Shown: positions 31,709 to 40,203 of the stretch, piece after piece
Numbering within the stretch: the first letter of the stretch is position 1
Layout: every line of letters begins with the position of its first letter
Assembly: GCA_004375895.1 (NCBI GenBank)
Contig: SOJW01000021.1
Location: 1 to 40,930 of the forward strand
Reading direction: 5' to 3'
Origin: Candidatus Stahliibacteriota bacterium
GTDB lineage: Bacteria > Hydrothermota > Tepidihabitantia > B3-TA06
Length of the DNA stretch: 40,930 nt
Notes under the pieces: model-generated
Told to the model about the DNA's origin: nothing
Seen by the model: the letters and a program-made list of their open reading frames with translations, nothing else
Database searches by the model: none
Made by a program: the position numbers and the translations under genes

Positions 31709-31901
31709 CTGCAACCTCCTCTACTCTAACGAGATGCGCAACCCTTGCTATCATCCCACGGATCACCGGCGTATCCTCATGGATACGGCTCGCTCCGCGA
31801 CGGCGCAACCCCAAGGCGCGCGCATTCTTTTTATGCACGGGCTTTGAATCAATCAGGCTGCGTTCAAGCGTTACCTTCAGCTTCTTACCCTTCGCTGGCA
31901 T
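31701..31901 (-). CDS. rpmD: 50S ribosomal protein L30
   Basis: 66 residues from ATG 31901 (GGAG seven bases upstream), overlapping rpsE by 17 bp. KLKVTLERSLIDSKPVHKKNARALGLRRRG is the L30 core. The frame upstream to 31970 only shadows rpsE. A short C-terminal extension (MIARVAHLVRVEEVADG) completes the normal length. Confidence 0.95.
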   Translation of the reverse strand: MPAKGKKLKVTLERSLIDSKPVHKKNARALGLRRRGASRIHEDTPVIRGMIARVAHLVRVEEVADG

Positions 31902-32415
31902 CCCTTCGCTCCGTAAAGTAAGAGATCGGTTTGTTCCGGAGACGGGCTGTCTCTTCAAGGCTACGAACACCCTTTAGAGCCTGAATAGTTGCCATGGCCA
32001 GGTTGTAGGGGGTATGCGCGCCCAATGACTTGGTAAGCGCATCCTTAAAACCACACATCTGGAGGACGGCCTTTACCGGAAGGGTTGCAACAAGTCCTGT
32101 TCCCGCTGAAGCTGGTTTAAGGATTACCTTGCTGGCGGAAAAACGTGCCCCGGCCTGGTGAGCAAGGGTTCTACCAAAAGACACATTGGTCATGGATTTG
32201 CGAGCCTGCTCGCGCCCTTTGGCTACGGCGATAGCCACCTCGCCCGCCTTCCCGTGACCTACTCCAACGTGCCCGGCACCGTCTCCTACAACAACCGTGG
32301 CCGAGAGCTTGAAGTTCTTTCCGCCCTTAACCACCTTGGTCACACGCTTAATCTCTATCACCTGGTCGAGCAAATCATCCTGGGGGGTCATCATCTTTGA
32401 CCTATCTCTAAACAT
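31885..32415 (-). CDS. rpsE: 30S ribosomal protein S5
   Basis: 176 residues, one base after the rplR stop. The N-terminal double-stranded RNA-binding part (VIEIKRVTKVVKGGKNFKLSA, GHVGVGHGKAGEVAIAV) and the C-terminal part (SAGTGLVATLPVKAVLQMCG, TIQALKG) are intact. S5 lines the mRNA entry channel and influences decoding accuracy. Confidence 0.96.
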   Translation of the reverse strand: MFRDRSKMMTPQDDLLDQVIEIKRVTKVVKGGKNFKLSATVVVGDGAGHVGVGHGKAGEVAIAVAKGREQARKSMTNVSFGRTLAHQAGARFSASKVILKPASAGTGLVATLPVKAVLQMCGFKDALTKSLGAHTPYNLAMATIQALKGVRSLEETARLRNKPISYFTERRDASEG

Positions 32416-32416
32416 G

Positions 32417-32779
32417 CTAGAACTCCAGTCCTTCCTTGCGGGCGGCTTCGGCCAGAGCCTTCACCCTGCCGTGATACTTAAAGCCCGCCCGATCAAACAC
32501 TATCCGAGCAACCCCGCGTTTCTTAAGTTCCCCTGCAAGAAGCTTCCCAACGGCTGCGGCTTGAGCCTTCTTGTCTCCCTCGACACCAAGCTCCCTGAAG
32601 GCAGGTGAAAGCGATGAAACACCTGTCAATACACGACCTTCGTAGTCGTCTACCACCTGAGCGTAGATGTGACGGTTGGAACGGAACACAACCACCCTGG
32701 GCCGCTGGGAAGTTCCTTTGAGCCTGTGACGGATATGCAGATGACGTCTGCGGCGACCGAGTTGCTTAACCCTCTTCAT
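32417..32779 (-). CDS. rplR: 50S ribosomal protein L18
   Basis: 120 residues. Motifs: [35 protein letters not shown], and the end [23 protein letters not shown]18 binds 5S rRNA. The ATG overlaps the TGA of the C-terminal part of rplF (ATGA), which shows that the interrupted L6 frame is still bounded normally by its neighbour. Confidence 0.96.
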   Translation of the reverse strand: MKRVKQLGRRRRHLHIRHRLKGTSQRPRVVVFRSNRHIYAQVVDDYEGRVLTGVSSLSPAFRELGVEGDKKAQAAAVGKLLAGELKKRGVARIVFDRAGFKYHGRVKALAEAARKEGLEF

Positions 32780-33348
32780 TCCTCGACCCCTACAGCACGC
32801 TTGCCAAGTTTGCGACGAACATACTCGTCCTTGTAGCGAATCCCTTTGCCCTTGTAAGGCTCAGGAGGACGAAGACGCCTGATGTCTGCCGCTACCTGCC
32901 CAACAAGCTGTTTGTCCATCCCCTTAATCTTTATATCTGCTATCCAGTCCTTATACTAGCGAGACCCCGGCTCGAATATCTCCACATCAATGCCCTGCGG
33001 AAGGTCAAAGATAACAGGGTGAGAATAGCCTAGGGAAAGGTTAAGTTTGCGCCCTTCCTTCTGCACCTTGTATCCTGTTCCTCGCAGGGTCAAGACCTTC
33101 CTAAACCCCTGGGTAACACCGGTGACGGCGTTGGAGAGCAACGCTACAGCAAGACCAAGCATGGCCTTGTTTTCCGGCGTGATAGTATAGGAAAGCTTCA
33201 GGGCTCCATCCTCCTCTTTAACCGCAATACCGGGAACAAAGCCGACATCCAAATCACCCTTTGGCCCTTTGATTGCGTATCCTTGCTCTCCCTGACCAAA
33301 GCTTACGCCCTCTGGCAGGGCTATCGGCTTAAATGAGGCCCGTGCCAT
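32776..33348 (-). CDS. rplF: 50S ribosomal protein L6 interrupted by an in-frame UAG
   Basis: Translation from ATG 33348 (GAGG seven bases upstream) reads normal L6 ([44 protein letters not shown]) to IFEPGSR and then meets TAG at 32956-32958. The same frame continues without another stop through the conserved L6 end ([31 protein letters not shown]) to TGA at 32776-32778, which overlaps rplR. The total is 190 codons, near the usual 178-185. Aligned by eye with E. coli and Thermotoga L6, about nine residues around the UAG (GSR-stop-YKDWI) are extra. L6 supports the factor-binding side of the 50S and is essential or nearly so, hence simple loss is unlikely. Readthrough, a split gene or a sequence error are the options. 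Confidence 0.85.
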
Positions 33349-33737
33349 CACCATACCTCGCAGACAACTTCTCCGCCTACCTTCAGCCTTCGCGCCTGAC
33401 GGTCAGACATCATACCCTGTGAGGTGGAGATTAGCGCTGTACCCAGGCCGTTACGGACCCATGGGAGTTCATTAGCCTTACGGTAAACCCTTCTGGACTG
33501 TTTGGAAGCCCGCTTTAAGCCTCTTATAACGCTTTCTCCCTGAGCGGAGTACTTAAGCTGAATAAGTATCTTCGGGGGCCAGTCCTTCTCCAGAACCTGG
33601 AAGTTACTGATGTAGCCTTCCTCCAGGAGTATCCGGGAAAGCTCCTGCCTCAGGCGTGATACCGGTATAGCGACTTCCTTCTTATGCGTGAGGACCGCAT
33701 TCCGTATCGCGGTAAGGTAATCACCTATAACGTCCAT
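33348..33737 (-). CDS. rpsH: 30S ribosomal protein S8
   Basis: 129 residues. DVIGDYLTAIRNAVLTHKKEVAIPVSRL at the start and GLGTALISTSQGMMSDRQARRLKVGGEVVCEVW at the end are typical. S8 binds the central domain of 16S rRNA and in many bacteria represses the spc operon. The stop overlaps the rplF ATG as TGATG. Confidence 0.97.
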   Translation of the reverse strand: MDVIGDYLTAIRNAVLTHKKEVAIPVSRLRQELSRILLEEGYISNFQVLEKDWPPKILIQLKYSAQGESVIRGLKRASKQSRRVYRKANELPWVRNGLGTALISTSQGMMSDRQARRLKVGGEVVCEVW

Positions 33738-33746
33738 AGCCTTTCC

Positions 33747-33932
33747 CTACCAGCTTGCCTTTTTAACGCCTGGTATCTCACCGCGCAGGGCCAGCTCTCG
33801 AAAACAGATCCGGCAAAGTCCGAACTTGCGATAGTAAGCCCGCGGACGCCCACAGCGCCCGCAACGGTTGTATTTACGCACCTTGAACTTCGGCTCGCGC
33901 TTCTGCTTGTTGATCAATGCCAGTTTCGCCAC
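33747..33932 (-). CDS. rpsN: 30S ribosomal protein S14, zinc-binding (type Z)
   Basis: 61 residues from GTG 33932, with AAAGGAG four bases upstream. Cys24, Cys27, Cys40 and Cys43 form the CxxC...CxxC zinc site; the C-terminus [11 protein letters not shown] is typical. The longer frame upstream overlaps rplE and is not used. It begins two bases after the rplE stop. Confidence 0.96.
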   Translation of the reverse strand: MAKLALINKQKREPKFKVRKYNRCGRCGRPRAYYRKFGLCRICFRELALRGEIPGVKKASW

Positions 33933-33933
33933 G

Positions 33934-34476
33934 TTACTCCTTTCGGAAGGGCATGCCGAGATGTCCCAGCAAAGCCCGCGCTTCATCGTCTCGTTTCGCG
34001 GTGGTGACAATCGTTACATCCATACCGAAGATTTTCTTTACCTTATCCCTTTCGATCTCCGGGAAGATAAGCTGCTCCCGCAGGCCCAAGGTATAGGCTC
34101 CACGGCCGTCAAACGAGTTGGGCGAGAACCCTCGAAAGTCACGGATCTGAGTGGCTGCGAAGTTGAAAAACCTCTCCAGGAAGTGGTAGGCGCGCTCTCC
34201 GCGCAGGGTAACGTGAGCACCTACGATCATCCCCTTACGAAGCCTGAAGTTGGAGATCGCCCTCTTGGCCCTGGTTATGCTGGGACGCTGACCAGTGATC
34301 ATTGCGAGATCCGCAACTATGGGCTCAATCAGTTTGGAGTCCTGCGCAGCCTCTCCAGCGCCAACGTGAACCACAACCTTCTTGATGCGAGGAACCTGCA
34401 TAACGTTGCGGTAACCGAACTCCTTCTTCAGTGCAGTAACAACCTTCTTGCGGTAATGATCGCGTAAGATGCTCAT
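33934..34476 (-). CDS. rplE: 50S ribosomal protein L5
   Basis: 180 residues. Motifs: [75 protein letters not shown]5 binds 5S rRNA and contacts P-site tRNA. It overlaps rplX by 4 bp. Confidence 0.97.
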   Translation of the reverse strand: MSILRDHYRKKVVTALKKEFGYRNVMQVPRIKKVVVHVGAGEAAQDSKLIEPIVADLAMITGQRPSITRAKRAISNFRLRKGMIVGAHVTLRGERAYHFLERFFNFAATQIRDFRGFSPNSFDGRGAYTLGLREQLIFPEIERDKVKKIFGMDVTIVTTAKRDDEARALLGHLGMPFRKE

Positions 34477-34790
34477 GAACCTACCTCCCCACCACAGCTT
34501 TTACAGACCCGGACCCGCCTATCACCGCGGCGTTCCAAATGAACACGGCTTGGTTTCGAGCACCTCGGGCAAACAAGCATCACGTTGGAGCGATCCATAA
34601 AGGCCGGCTTATCGATAATACCGCCGGGCTTCCTTGCGCCAGAGGCACGCTCATGTCTCTTGACCATGTTTATTCCCTCGATCTTAACGCGGCCTTTCCT
34701 GGCATCCACCTCGATCACCTTGCCCTGACGACCTTTGTCGTCGCCGGAGATAACCTCGACCAGATCGCCCTTGCGTATCGAGAGCCTCAT
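34473..34790 (-). CDS. rplX: 50S ribosomal protein L24
   Basis: 105 residues. KOW motif near the N-terminus ([20 protein letters not shown]), then [12 protein letters not shown] and a C-terminal [10 protein letters not shown]...CKSCG pair that looks like a small zinc ribbon. L24 starts 50S assembly on 23S rRNA domain I. ATG and the rplN stop overlap by one base. Confidence 0.96.
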   Translation of the reverse strand: MRLSIRKGDLVEVISGDDKGRQGKVIEVDARKGRVKIEGINMVKRHERASGARKPGGIIDKPAFMDRSNVMLVCPRCSKPSRVHLERRGDRRVRVCKSCGGEVGS

Positions 34791-35158
34791 TACACCACTT
34801 CCGGGGCGAGCGATATGATCTTCGAAAAGTTGCGCTCACGAAGTTCGCGCGCCACAGGACCGAATATGCGAGTGCCCTTGGGTTGTTTGTTCTCGTCGAT
34901 TATCACACACGCGTTATCGTCAAAACGCACGTAGCTGCCGTCCGGACGGGATATCTCCTTACGGGTCCTAACTATGACCGCCTTGGCCTTGTCACCCTTA
35001 CGGATTGATGCCGTAGGCAGAGAAGACTTTACTGCGATGACGACAATGTCGCCAACACCCGCATAACGCCTGCGTGTGCCGCCCAGCACCTTAATCACGC
35101 GCGCGGTCTTGGCCCCGGTGTTATCGCTGATCACCAATCGTGAGTTGTCCTGAATCAT
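34790..35158 (-). CDS. rplN: 50S ribosomal protein L14
   Basis: 122 residues, the standard length. [27 protein letters not shown], then [27 protein letters not shown] and [15 protein letters not shown]14 forms an intersubunit bridge and is the binding site of RsfS, encoded near the end of the same superoperon. It overlaps rpsQ by 4 bp. Confidence 0.97.
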   Translation of the reverse strand: MIQDNSRLVISDNTGAKTARVIKVLGGTRRRYAGVGDIVVIAVKSSLPTASIRKGDKAKAVIVRTRKEISRPDGSYVRFDDNACVIIDENKQPKGTRIFGPVARELRERNFSKIISLAPEVV

Positions 35159-35403
35159 CTCTCCTCTCCCACTACCCTGATCACACGGAAGTGCTTGAGT
35201 TTGGAGAGCGGTCGAGTCTCTTCGATCTCTACGCGATCCCCCACCTTGCAGCGATTCTCTTCGTCATGGACGTGGTATCTGTGCCTCTTGGTTATATATT
35301 TCTTGTAGGTAGGGTGCATAGCTTTACGAGACACCTGCACAACAACAGTCTTGTCGGGTTTATCAGAGATAACCTCGCCTATGAGCCTTTTACGGGGGCT
35401 CAT
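35155..35403 (-). CDS. rpsQ: 30S ribosomal protein S17
   Basis: 82 residues from ATG 35403, which overlaps the rpmC stop as ATGA. An upstream start at 35436 would only shadow rpmC. The OB-fold is seen in [34 protein letters not shown] and [22 protein letters not shown]17 is an early 16S rRNA-binding protein. Confidence 0.96.
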   Translation of the reverse strand: MSPRKRLIGEVISDKPDKTVVVQVSRKAMHPTYKKYITKRHRYHVHDEENRCKVGDRVEIEETRPLSKLKHFRVIRVVGEER

Positions 35404-35789
35404 TTTATCCCCTTGGATGTCTTTACGGATAACCACTTAGTTTTGGAGGACTCATTTGCAGTAGTATTTTTTGATTTGGAAGCCTTGGACTTAGTTGAGG
35501 TTTTCTTTTTTGCGGCAGAGTTCTTGGCAGGGACTTTCTTCTCAGGCTTGGTTTCAGCCTTCTTTGTCTCCCTTTGACTCTTCTTAGGCAACTGGATCAG
35601 GCCAAGTTTGTCCTCACGAAGTATCGTCTGAATCCTTGCGATGTCACGACGGATCGCACGCAAACGCAGCGCGTTTGGGAGCTCCTCTGTGGGGCGACGC
35701 AAGCGCAGCCGGAACTCTTCTTCGCGAAGCTCTCGAACCTCGTGGTCGAGCTCTTCACGGGTCATGGAACGGAGTTCAGATGCCTTCAT
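35400..35789 (-). CDS. rpmC: 50S ribosomal protein L29 with long lysine-rich tail
   Basis: 129 residues from ATG 35789 (GAGGGG seven bases upstream). The normal L29 is only the first 65 or so residues ([32 protein letters not shown]). Residues 66-129 are an extra Lys/Thr/Ser/Ala tail ([28 protein letters not shown]), doubling the usual size. L29 sits at the peptide exit tunnel with L23. The tail resembles that on L17 in the same operon. Confidence 0.94.
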   Translation of the reverse strand: MKASELRSMTREELDHEVRELREEEFRLRLRRPTEELPNALRLRAIRRDIARIQTILREDKLGLIQLPKKSQRETKKAETKPEKKVPAKNSAAKKKTSTKSKASKSKNTTANESSKTKWLSVKTSKGIK

Positions 35790-36207
35790 AATGGATCCCC
35801 TCTTCACGCTTTATAATCTTGGTTTTTACGGGCAGCTTGCTTGAGGCTTCCTTAAGAACGGCGCACGACGCCTCGTCGGAGAGCCCCTCAATCTCAAAGA
35901 TGATCCGGCCCGGCTTGATGGGGGCCACCCAGAACTCAGGCGCGCCCTTGCCCTTACCCATCCGCATCTCAAGCGGTTTCTTGCTGACGGGCTTATCCGG
36001 GAATACCCTGATCCAAAGCTTGCCGTCCTTTCTGAGCTTTTTGGTCAGCACCACACGACTGGCCTCAATCTGACGAGCAGTCAACCAGCAGGGCTCTATA
36101 GCCATGAGGGCATACTCACCGAAGGAGATTCGAGAACCGGCGGTCGCCTTGCCCTTCATTCGACCGCGCTGCTGCTTACGCCATTTGCTACGTCGAGGCA
36201 TCAACAT
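35776..36207 (-). CDS. rplP: 50S ribosomal protein L16
   Basis: 143 residues from ATG 36207; [19 protein letters not shown] aligns with the normal L16 start without an offset, so the first ATG is chosen over the one two codons later. [19 protein letters not shown] and [23 protein letters not shown] are typical. L16 shapes the tRNA acceptor-end binding site. It overlaps rpmC by 14 bp. Confidence 0.96.
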   Translation of the reverse strand: MLMPRRSKWRKQQRGRMKGKATAGSRISFGEYALMAIEPCWLTARQIEASRVVLTKKLRKDGKLWIRVFPDKPVSKKPLEMRMGKGKGAPEFWVAPIKPGRIIFEIEGLSDEASCAVLKEASSKLPVKTKIIKREEGIHYEGI

Positions 36208-36209
36208 GG

Positions 36210-36848
36210 TTACTTTCCCCAGGTCTCGGCTGCGCCGCCCTTGCAGATCCAGACCTTAACCCCAATCGTACCTGCGATCGTGTAGGCGGTTTCCTGCGCG
36301 TAGTCGATATCTGCCGCAAGTGTCTGAAGTGGAACCTGACCGGCCCATTGCCGTTCACTGCGGGCAATCTCGGCGCCACCTAGACGACCGGATACGACGA
36401 CCTTGATCCCGCGAGCGCCCAGCTTCATCGCCTGGATTACTGCACGTCGCATGGCCCTGCGGTGAGCAACACGAGCCTCAAGCTGGGTCGCGATCATGCG
36501 AGCCACGACGCGACTCTCAAGCTCAGGCACCCGGACAACCTCAACATAGATGCTAATCGGCTTCCCAACAAGCTGCTTCAGCTCTTCAGATAAAGCCTCA
36601 AGGTTGGCCCGCCTCTGCCCGATCACCATACCGGGACGAGCGGTAGAGATCGTCAGCGCAATCTTTGTGCCCACACGACGAACGACCACATTGGAGACTG
36701 CGGCATCAGCGAGCTTGGTATAGATGTAGCGCTTGATTCGAATATCTTCGGCCAGGTGTTCGGCATAGTGCTTCTCGTCAAACCATTGGGATTGCCACTC
36801 CTTAGTGTAGCCGAGCCTGAATCCGTAGGGGTGAACCTTCTGTCCCAT
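36210..36848 (-). CDS. rpsC: 30S ribosomal protein S3
   Basis: 212 residues. It begins [22 protein letters not shown]; the KH domain ([21 protein letters not shown]) and the C-terminal domain ([31 protein letters not shown]) follow. S3 forms part of the mRNA entry helicase. Starts at the rplV stop with a one-base overlap. Confidence 0.97.
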   Translation of the reverse strand: MGQKVHPYGFRLGYTKEWQSQWFDEKHYAEHLAEDIRIKRYIYTKLADAAVSNVVVRRVGTKIALTISTARPGMVIGQRRANLEALSEELKQLVGKPISIYVEVVRVPELESRVVARMIATQLEARVAHRRAMRRAVIQAMKLGARGIKVVVSGRLGGAEIARSERQWAGQVPLQTLAADIDYAQETAYTIAGTIGVKVWICKGGAAETWGK

Positions 36849-37204
36849 TATTCTGTCCTCTTTTCGTCGGATATCTTTACCGTAAGATGAGCAAATCTTT
36901 TACGTATAATCACCCCGCGACCGCGAGGAGCAGCACGCAGCCTCTTCATCACAGGTCCTTGGTCCGCACGAGCATCCACCACAAAGTAACCCTGGCGCTC
37001 AAACTTCGCCTTACCCAATTTGGATTCGGCGTTGGCGATAGCCGCCCTAAGGGTCTTGAGGATCGGTTCCTTGCTCGGTTTGTTAAGGAACGCGAGTATC
37101 CTGAGGGCCTCGTCCACCTGCCGACTACGAATCAACTCCAATATCCTCGTAAACTTTTTTGCAGATCCACGAACGAACCTTGCACGTGCAATCGCTTCGC
37201 TCAT
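36848..37204 (-). CDS. rplV: 50S ribosomal protein L22
   Basis: 118 residues. Motifs: [41 protein letters not shown], and a C-terminal hairpin ([17 protein letters not shown]) reaching into the exit tunnel. No change suggestive of macrolide resistance can be judged by eye. It overlaps rpsS by 4 bp. Confidence 0.96.
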   Translation of the reverse strand: MSEAIARARFVRGSAKKFTRILELIRSRQVDEALRILAFLNKPSKEPILKTLRAAIANAESKLGKAKFERQGYFVVDARADQGPVMKRLRAAPRGRGVIIRKRFAHLTVKISDEKRTE

Positions 37205-37497
37205 CTCTTCTTCCCTCGAGTTTCACCTATCTCTTTCTTTACGCCGTGGTGGCCGCGATAGGTGCGTGTGAGCGCAAACTCACCCAGCTTGTGACCGACC
37301 ATCTGTTCGGTGACGTAGACAGGTATAAACTTGCGCCCGTTGTGCACCGCTATCGTATGCCCAACAAACTCCGGCGGTATTGTGGAACGCCGCGCCCACG
37401 TGCGGATCACCTTCTTCTGCTTGCGGGTATCCAGCGCCATCACCTTCCCAAGGAGCCCCTCATCCACATAGGGGCCTTTCTTGAGCGAACGTCCCAC
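37201..37497 (-). CDS. rpsS: 30S ribosomal protein S19
   Basis: 98 residues. [67 protein letters not shown] is the classic S19 series of motifs. It is in the 30S head with S13. One-base overlap with rplB. Confidence 0.97.
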   Translation of the reverse strand: MGRSLKKGPYVDEGLLGKVMALDTRKQKKVIRTWARRSTIPPEFVGHTIAVHNGRKFIPVYVTEQMVGHKLGEFALTRTYRGHHGVKKEIGETRGKKR

Positions 37498-38339
37498 TAC
37501 TTTCTCCTTTTAACGATCAGGCGGTTTGAGGCTTTCTTCCTGTTCCGCGTCTTCTTGCCCTTGGCGATCAATCCGGTGCGCGAACAAGGCGGACGGCCAC
37601 CCGATGCCTTACCTTCCCCGCCGCCCATGGGATGATCCACTGGGTTCATGGCGACGGCACGAGTCCGAGGACGCCTGCCCATGTGACGCCTTCTGCCTGC
37701 CTTACCCAGGCTTACCTTTCCATGCTCAGGGTTGGAAACACGACCTATCGTAGCATAACATGAGGTGTTAAAGAGCCTCACCTCCCCTGAGGGGAGCTTG
37801 AGGAACGCACGCTCCACCTCCTTTGCAAGTATCTTGGCCGACGAGCCGGCGCTGCGAACCATACGGCCTTTGGTGCGGGGGAATATCTGAAGATTATGAA
37901 TCTCGATCCCGACCGGGATGCGTGCTAAAGGCATAGCGTTACCGACACGAAGAGGGGCCTCAGGCCCTGCAACAACCTGATCGCCTCTCGCAAGCCCGTC
38001 AGGTGCGAGTATATATCGGTACTCGCCGTCCCGATGACACACCAACGCGATGTTGGCGGTGCGATTAGGATCGTACTGAATAGATACGACCTTAGCCGCA
38101 ATACCTATCTTGTCGTCTCGCTTGAAGTCTATAATGCGGTAGTGCCGCTTCTCGCCACCCCCGCGATGTGGCGCGGTGATACGCCCCTGGTTGTTGCGAC
38201 CGCCCGTCTTACGCAAAGGCTCAAGCAGAGGTTTGTAGGGCGTCGCGCTGGAGACCTCTTTATCGTAGAGTACCTCGTAGGAGCGACGTCCAGGTGTAAC
38301 GGGCTTGTACTTCTTAACTCGTGATACTACCCGTCCCAT
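37497..38339 (-). CDS. rplB: 50S ribosomal protein L2
   Basis: 280 residues from ATG 38339, overlapping the rplW stop as TGATG; the open frame upstream to 38405 merely shadows rpl[38 protein letters not shown]-like [16 protein letters not shown] and the C-terminal [15 protein letters not shown], required for peptidyl transfer, are all present. It is a core protein of the peptidyl transferase region. Confidence 0.97.
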   Translation of the reverse strand: MGRVVSRVKKYKPVTPGRRSYEVLYDKEVSSATPYKPLLEPLRKTGGRNNQGRITAPHRGGGEKRHYRIIDFKRDDKIGIAAKVVSIQYDPNRTANIALVCHRDGEYRYILAPDGLARGDQVVAGPEAPLRVGNAMPLARIPVGIEIHNLQIFPRTKGRMVRSAGSSAKILAKEVERAFLKLPSGEVRLFNTSCYATIGRVSNPEHGKVSLGKAGRRRHMGRRPRTRAVAMNPVDHPMGGGEGKASGGRPPCSRTGLIAKGKKTRNRKKASNRLIVKRRK

Positions 38340-38632
38340 CAGGCTCCCCCTATGAGCTCTTCGATACGCTCGCCCTTGGCCAGCCTCACCACAGCCTTCT
38401 TCCAATCCGAGCGTTTACCTTCGAACCGACCGAGGCGCTTGCGTTTGCCCTTGACCTTCATGATATTAACGTCCTTAACATGAACATGGAACAGCTCCTC
38501 AACCGCTGCACGCACCTGGTACTTATTAGCGTCTATGGCAACCGCTAAGATGTACTGCCCATTCTCATCTCGTGCTATAAGAGACTTTTCGGTTACTATA
38601 GGATGGCGAATTACAAACCTGGGGTCACTCAT
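38339..38632 (-). CDS. rplW: 50S ribosomal protein L23
   Basis: 97 residues. PIVTEKSLIARDENGQYILAVA at the start, then AVEELFHVHVKDVNIMKVKGKRKR. L23 lies at the tunnel exit and docks trigger factor and SRP. It overlaps rplD by 4 bp. Confidence 0.96.
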   Translation of the reverse strand: MSDPRFVIRHPIVTEKSLIARDENGQYILAVAIDANKYQVRAAVEELFHVHVKDVNIMKVKGKRKRLGRFEGKRSDWKKAVVRLAKGERIEELIGGA

Positions 38633-39255
38633 CTGTACCTCTCAACGAGCGGCTTGCAAGCCGACTTAAACAGAACAAGCTTCTGGCGACGCCAGACTGC
38701 GTAGGCGTTAAGATCGGCCTCTGTCATCAGATCCAAAGCGGGTATGTTGCGTGAGGCACGAACAAGTTCTGGTGAGTACTCTCGCGCTACAACAAGCATA
38801 GAGCCAGATTCCTTCTCTCGGACAGGCGCCAGAGCCTGGACCACAAACCTGGTCTTGGGTTCTTCAAGTTCAATATCCTCCATGACCACAACGTTGCCTG
38901 TCTGCAGCTTCTGCTTTAAGGCCTCAAGCAAGGCACGACGACGCATCTTCGCGGGCAACCCCTTTCGATAGCTTCGAGGCCTGGGGCCGTGCGCCACACC
39001 ACCGTGCACACGGGTCGGAGAACGTCTTGCCCCCACCCTTGCTCGCCCCAGATGCTTCTGAGGGAAAAGCTTGCGTGAGGAACCCTCTACTTCACCTCTA
39101 GACTTAGTCTTGGCGGTTCCCTTGCGCATGTTAGCCCGATAGGTCTCTACCGCCTCCCAGAGAAGCGTCTCGTTCACCGGGGCGGCGAAAATCTCGTCGG
39201 GGAACTCCACAGTTCCGGCCTGGTTGTCGTCTGCTTTGAGGACTTTGATCTTCAT
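38629..39255 (-). CDS. rplD: 50S ribosomal protein L4
   Basis: 208 residues. The tunnel loop segment (KTKSRGEVEGSSRKLFPQKHLGRARVG) and GGVAHGPRPRSYRKGLPAKMRRRALLEAL are typical. L4 lines the exit tunnel and in some bacteria represses the S10 operon. It overlaps rplC by 4 bp. Confidence 0.96.
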   Translation of the reverse strand: MKIKVLKADDNQAGTVEFPDEIFAAPVNETLLWEAVETYRANMRKGTAKTKSRGEVEGSSRKLFPQKHLGRARVGARRSPTRVHGGVAHGPRPRSYRKGLPAKMRRRALLEALKQKLQTGNVVVMEDIELEEPKTRFVVQALAPVREKESGSMLVVAREYSPELVRASRNIPALDLMTEADLNAYAVWRRQKLVLFKSACKPLVERYR

Positions 39256-39872
39256 GGTGCCGTCTTCTTTATTGCAAGGAAACCACCTACAGGACCGGGA
39301 ACCGATCCCTTGAGGTAGAGAAGTTGACGCTCGGCATCCACCTTAACCACGCGAAGATTCCGAATGGTCTGCTGCTCGTTTCCGTAATGTCCTGGCATGC
39401 GGCTTCCCTTCCAGATCCTGCCTGGTGAGGTTCCAGGACCGACGGAGCCAACACGGCGGTGGTGATTTGACCCGTGGGTTCGAGGCCCCCCGTGCCAGTT
39501 ATGGCGCTTCATCCCCCCGGCAAAACCTCGTCCCTTGGTCCATCCGACCACGTCCACCCTGTCACCGGGTTCAAACATAGCCACGTCAAGTTTCTTACCG
39601 GGCGTGACGTTATCTTCAAATTCTCCTCGCACCTCAATCACCCTGGCCGGCACATGACCAAGACCAGCCTTCTTGAGGTGTCCGCGCAGAGGCTTGGTTG
39701 CGCGCTTGCGGCGGCCTATACCCAGCTGTAAGGCGGCATAGCCGTCGCGTTCGACGGTCTTGCGCTGGACTACGTGACATGAGTCTGTCTCTAGAAGGGT
39801 AACAGAAGTCACCTTGCGACCGTCGGCATAAACCCTACTCATTCCGAGCTTACGTCCAAGCATTCCTTTCAT
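39252..39872 (-). CDS. rplC: 50S ribosomal protein L3
   Basis: 206 residues. It begins MKGMLGRKLGMSRVYADGR; the central loop near the peptidyl transferase centre is GWTKGRGFAGGMKRHNWHGGP, followed by SVGPGTSPGRIWKGSRMPGHYG. It lies 10 bp after rpsJ; an early 50S assembly protein. Confidence 0.97.
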   Translation of the reverse strand: MKGMLGRKLGMSRVYADGRKVTSVTLLETDSCHVVQRKTVERDGYAALQLGIGRRKRATKPLRGHLKKAGLGHVPARVIEVRGEFEDNVTPGKKLDVAMFEPGDRVDVVGWTKGRGFAGGMKRHNWHGGPRTHGSNHHRRVGSVGPGTSPGRIWKGSRMPGHYGNEQQTIRNLRVVKVDAERQLLYLKGSVPGPVGGFLAIKKTAP

Positions 39873-39882
39873 GAACCTTTTC

Positions 39883-40203
39883 TTATCCTTTCACTGAATG
39901 GATCTCGATCTCAACACCGGCCGGGACTTCAAGTCGCATAAGGGCGTCAATCATCTCGGATGTAGCCTCGCCTATCTCGATAAGACGCTTGTGCACCTTG
40001 AACTCGAACTGTTCGCGGCTGCGCTTGTCGATGTGCGGCGAACGCAGAACCGTGTAGAGCGAACGACGCGTCGGCAGAGGTATAGGACCCGAGACCTTGG
40101 CACCCGTCCGCTTGGCGATATCGACTATGTCCTTTGCCGACTGATCGAGAATCCTGTAGTCGTAGGCCTTCAGCTTGATGCGAATCTTCTCTATGTTGGC
40201 CAT
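39883..40203 (-). CDS. rpsJ: 30S ribosomal protein S10
   Basis: 106 residues from ATG 40203, overlapping the tuf stop as TGATG (GTG 40206 is also possible). [39 protein letters not shown] and [11 protein letters not shown] are diagnostic. S10 is in the 30S head and also takes part in transcription antitermination with NusB. Confidence 0.96.
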   Translation of the reverse strand: MANIEKIRIKLKAYDYRILDQSAKDIVDIAKRTGAKVSGPIPLPTRRSLYTVLRSPHIDKRSREQFEFKVHKRLIEIGEATSEMIDALMRLEVPAGVEIEIHSVKG

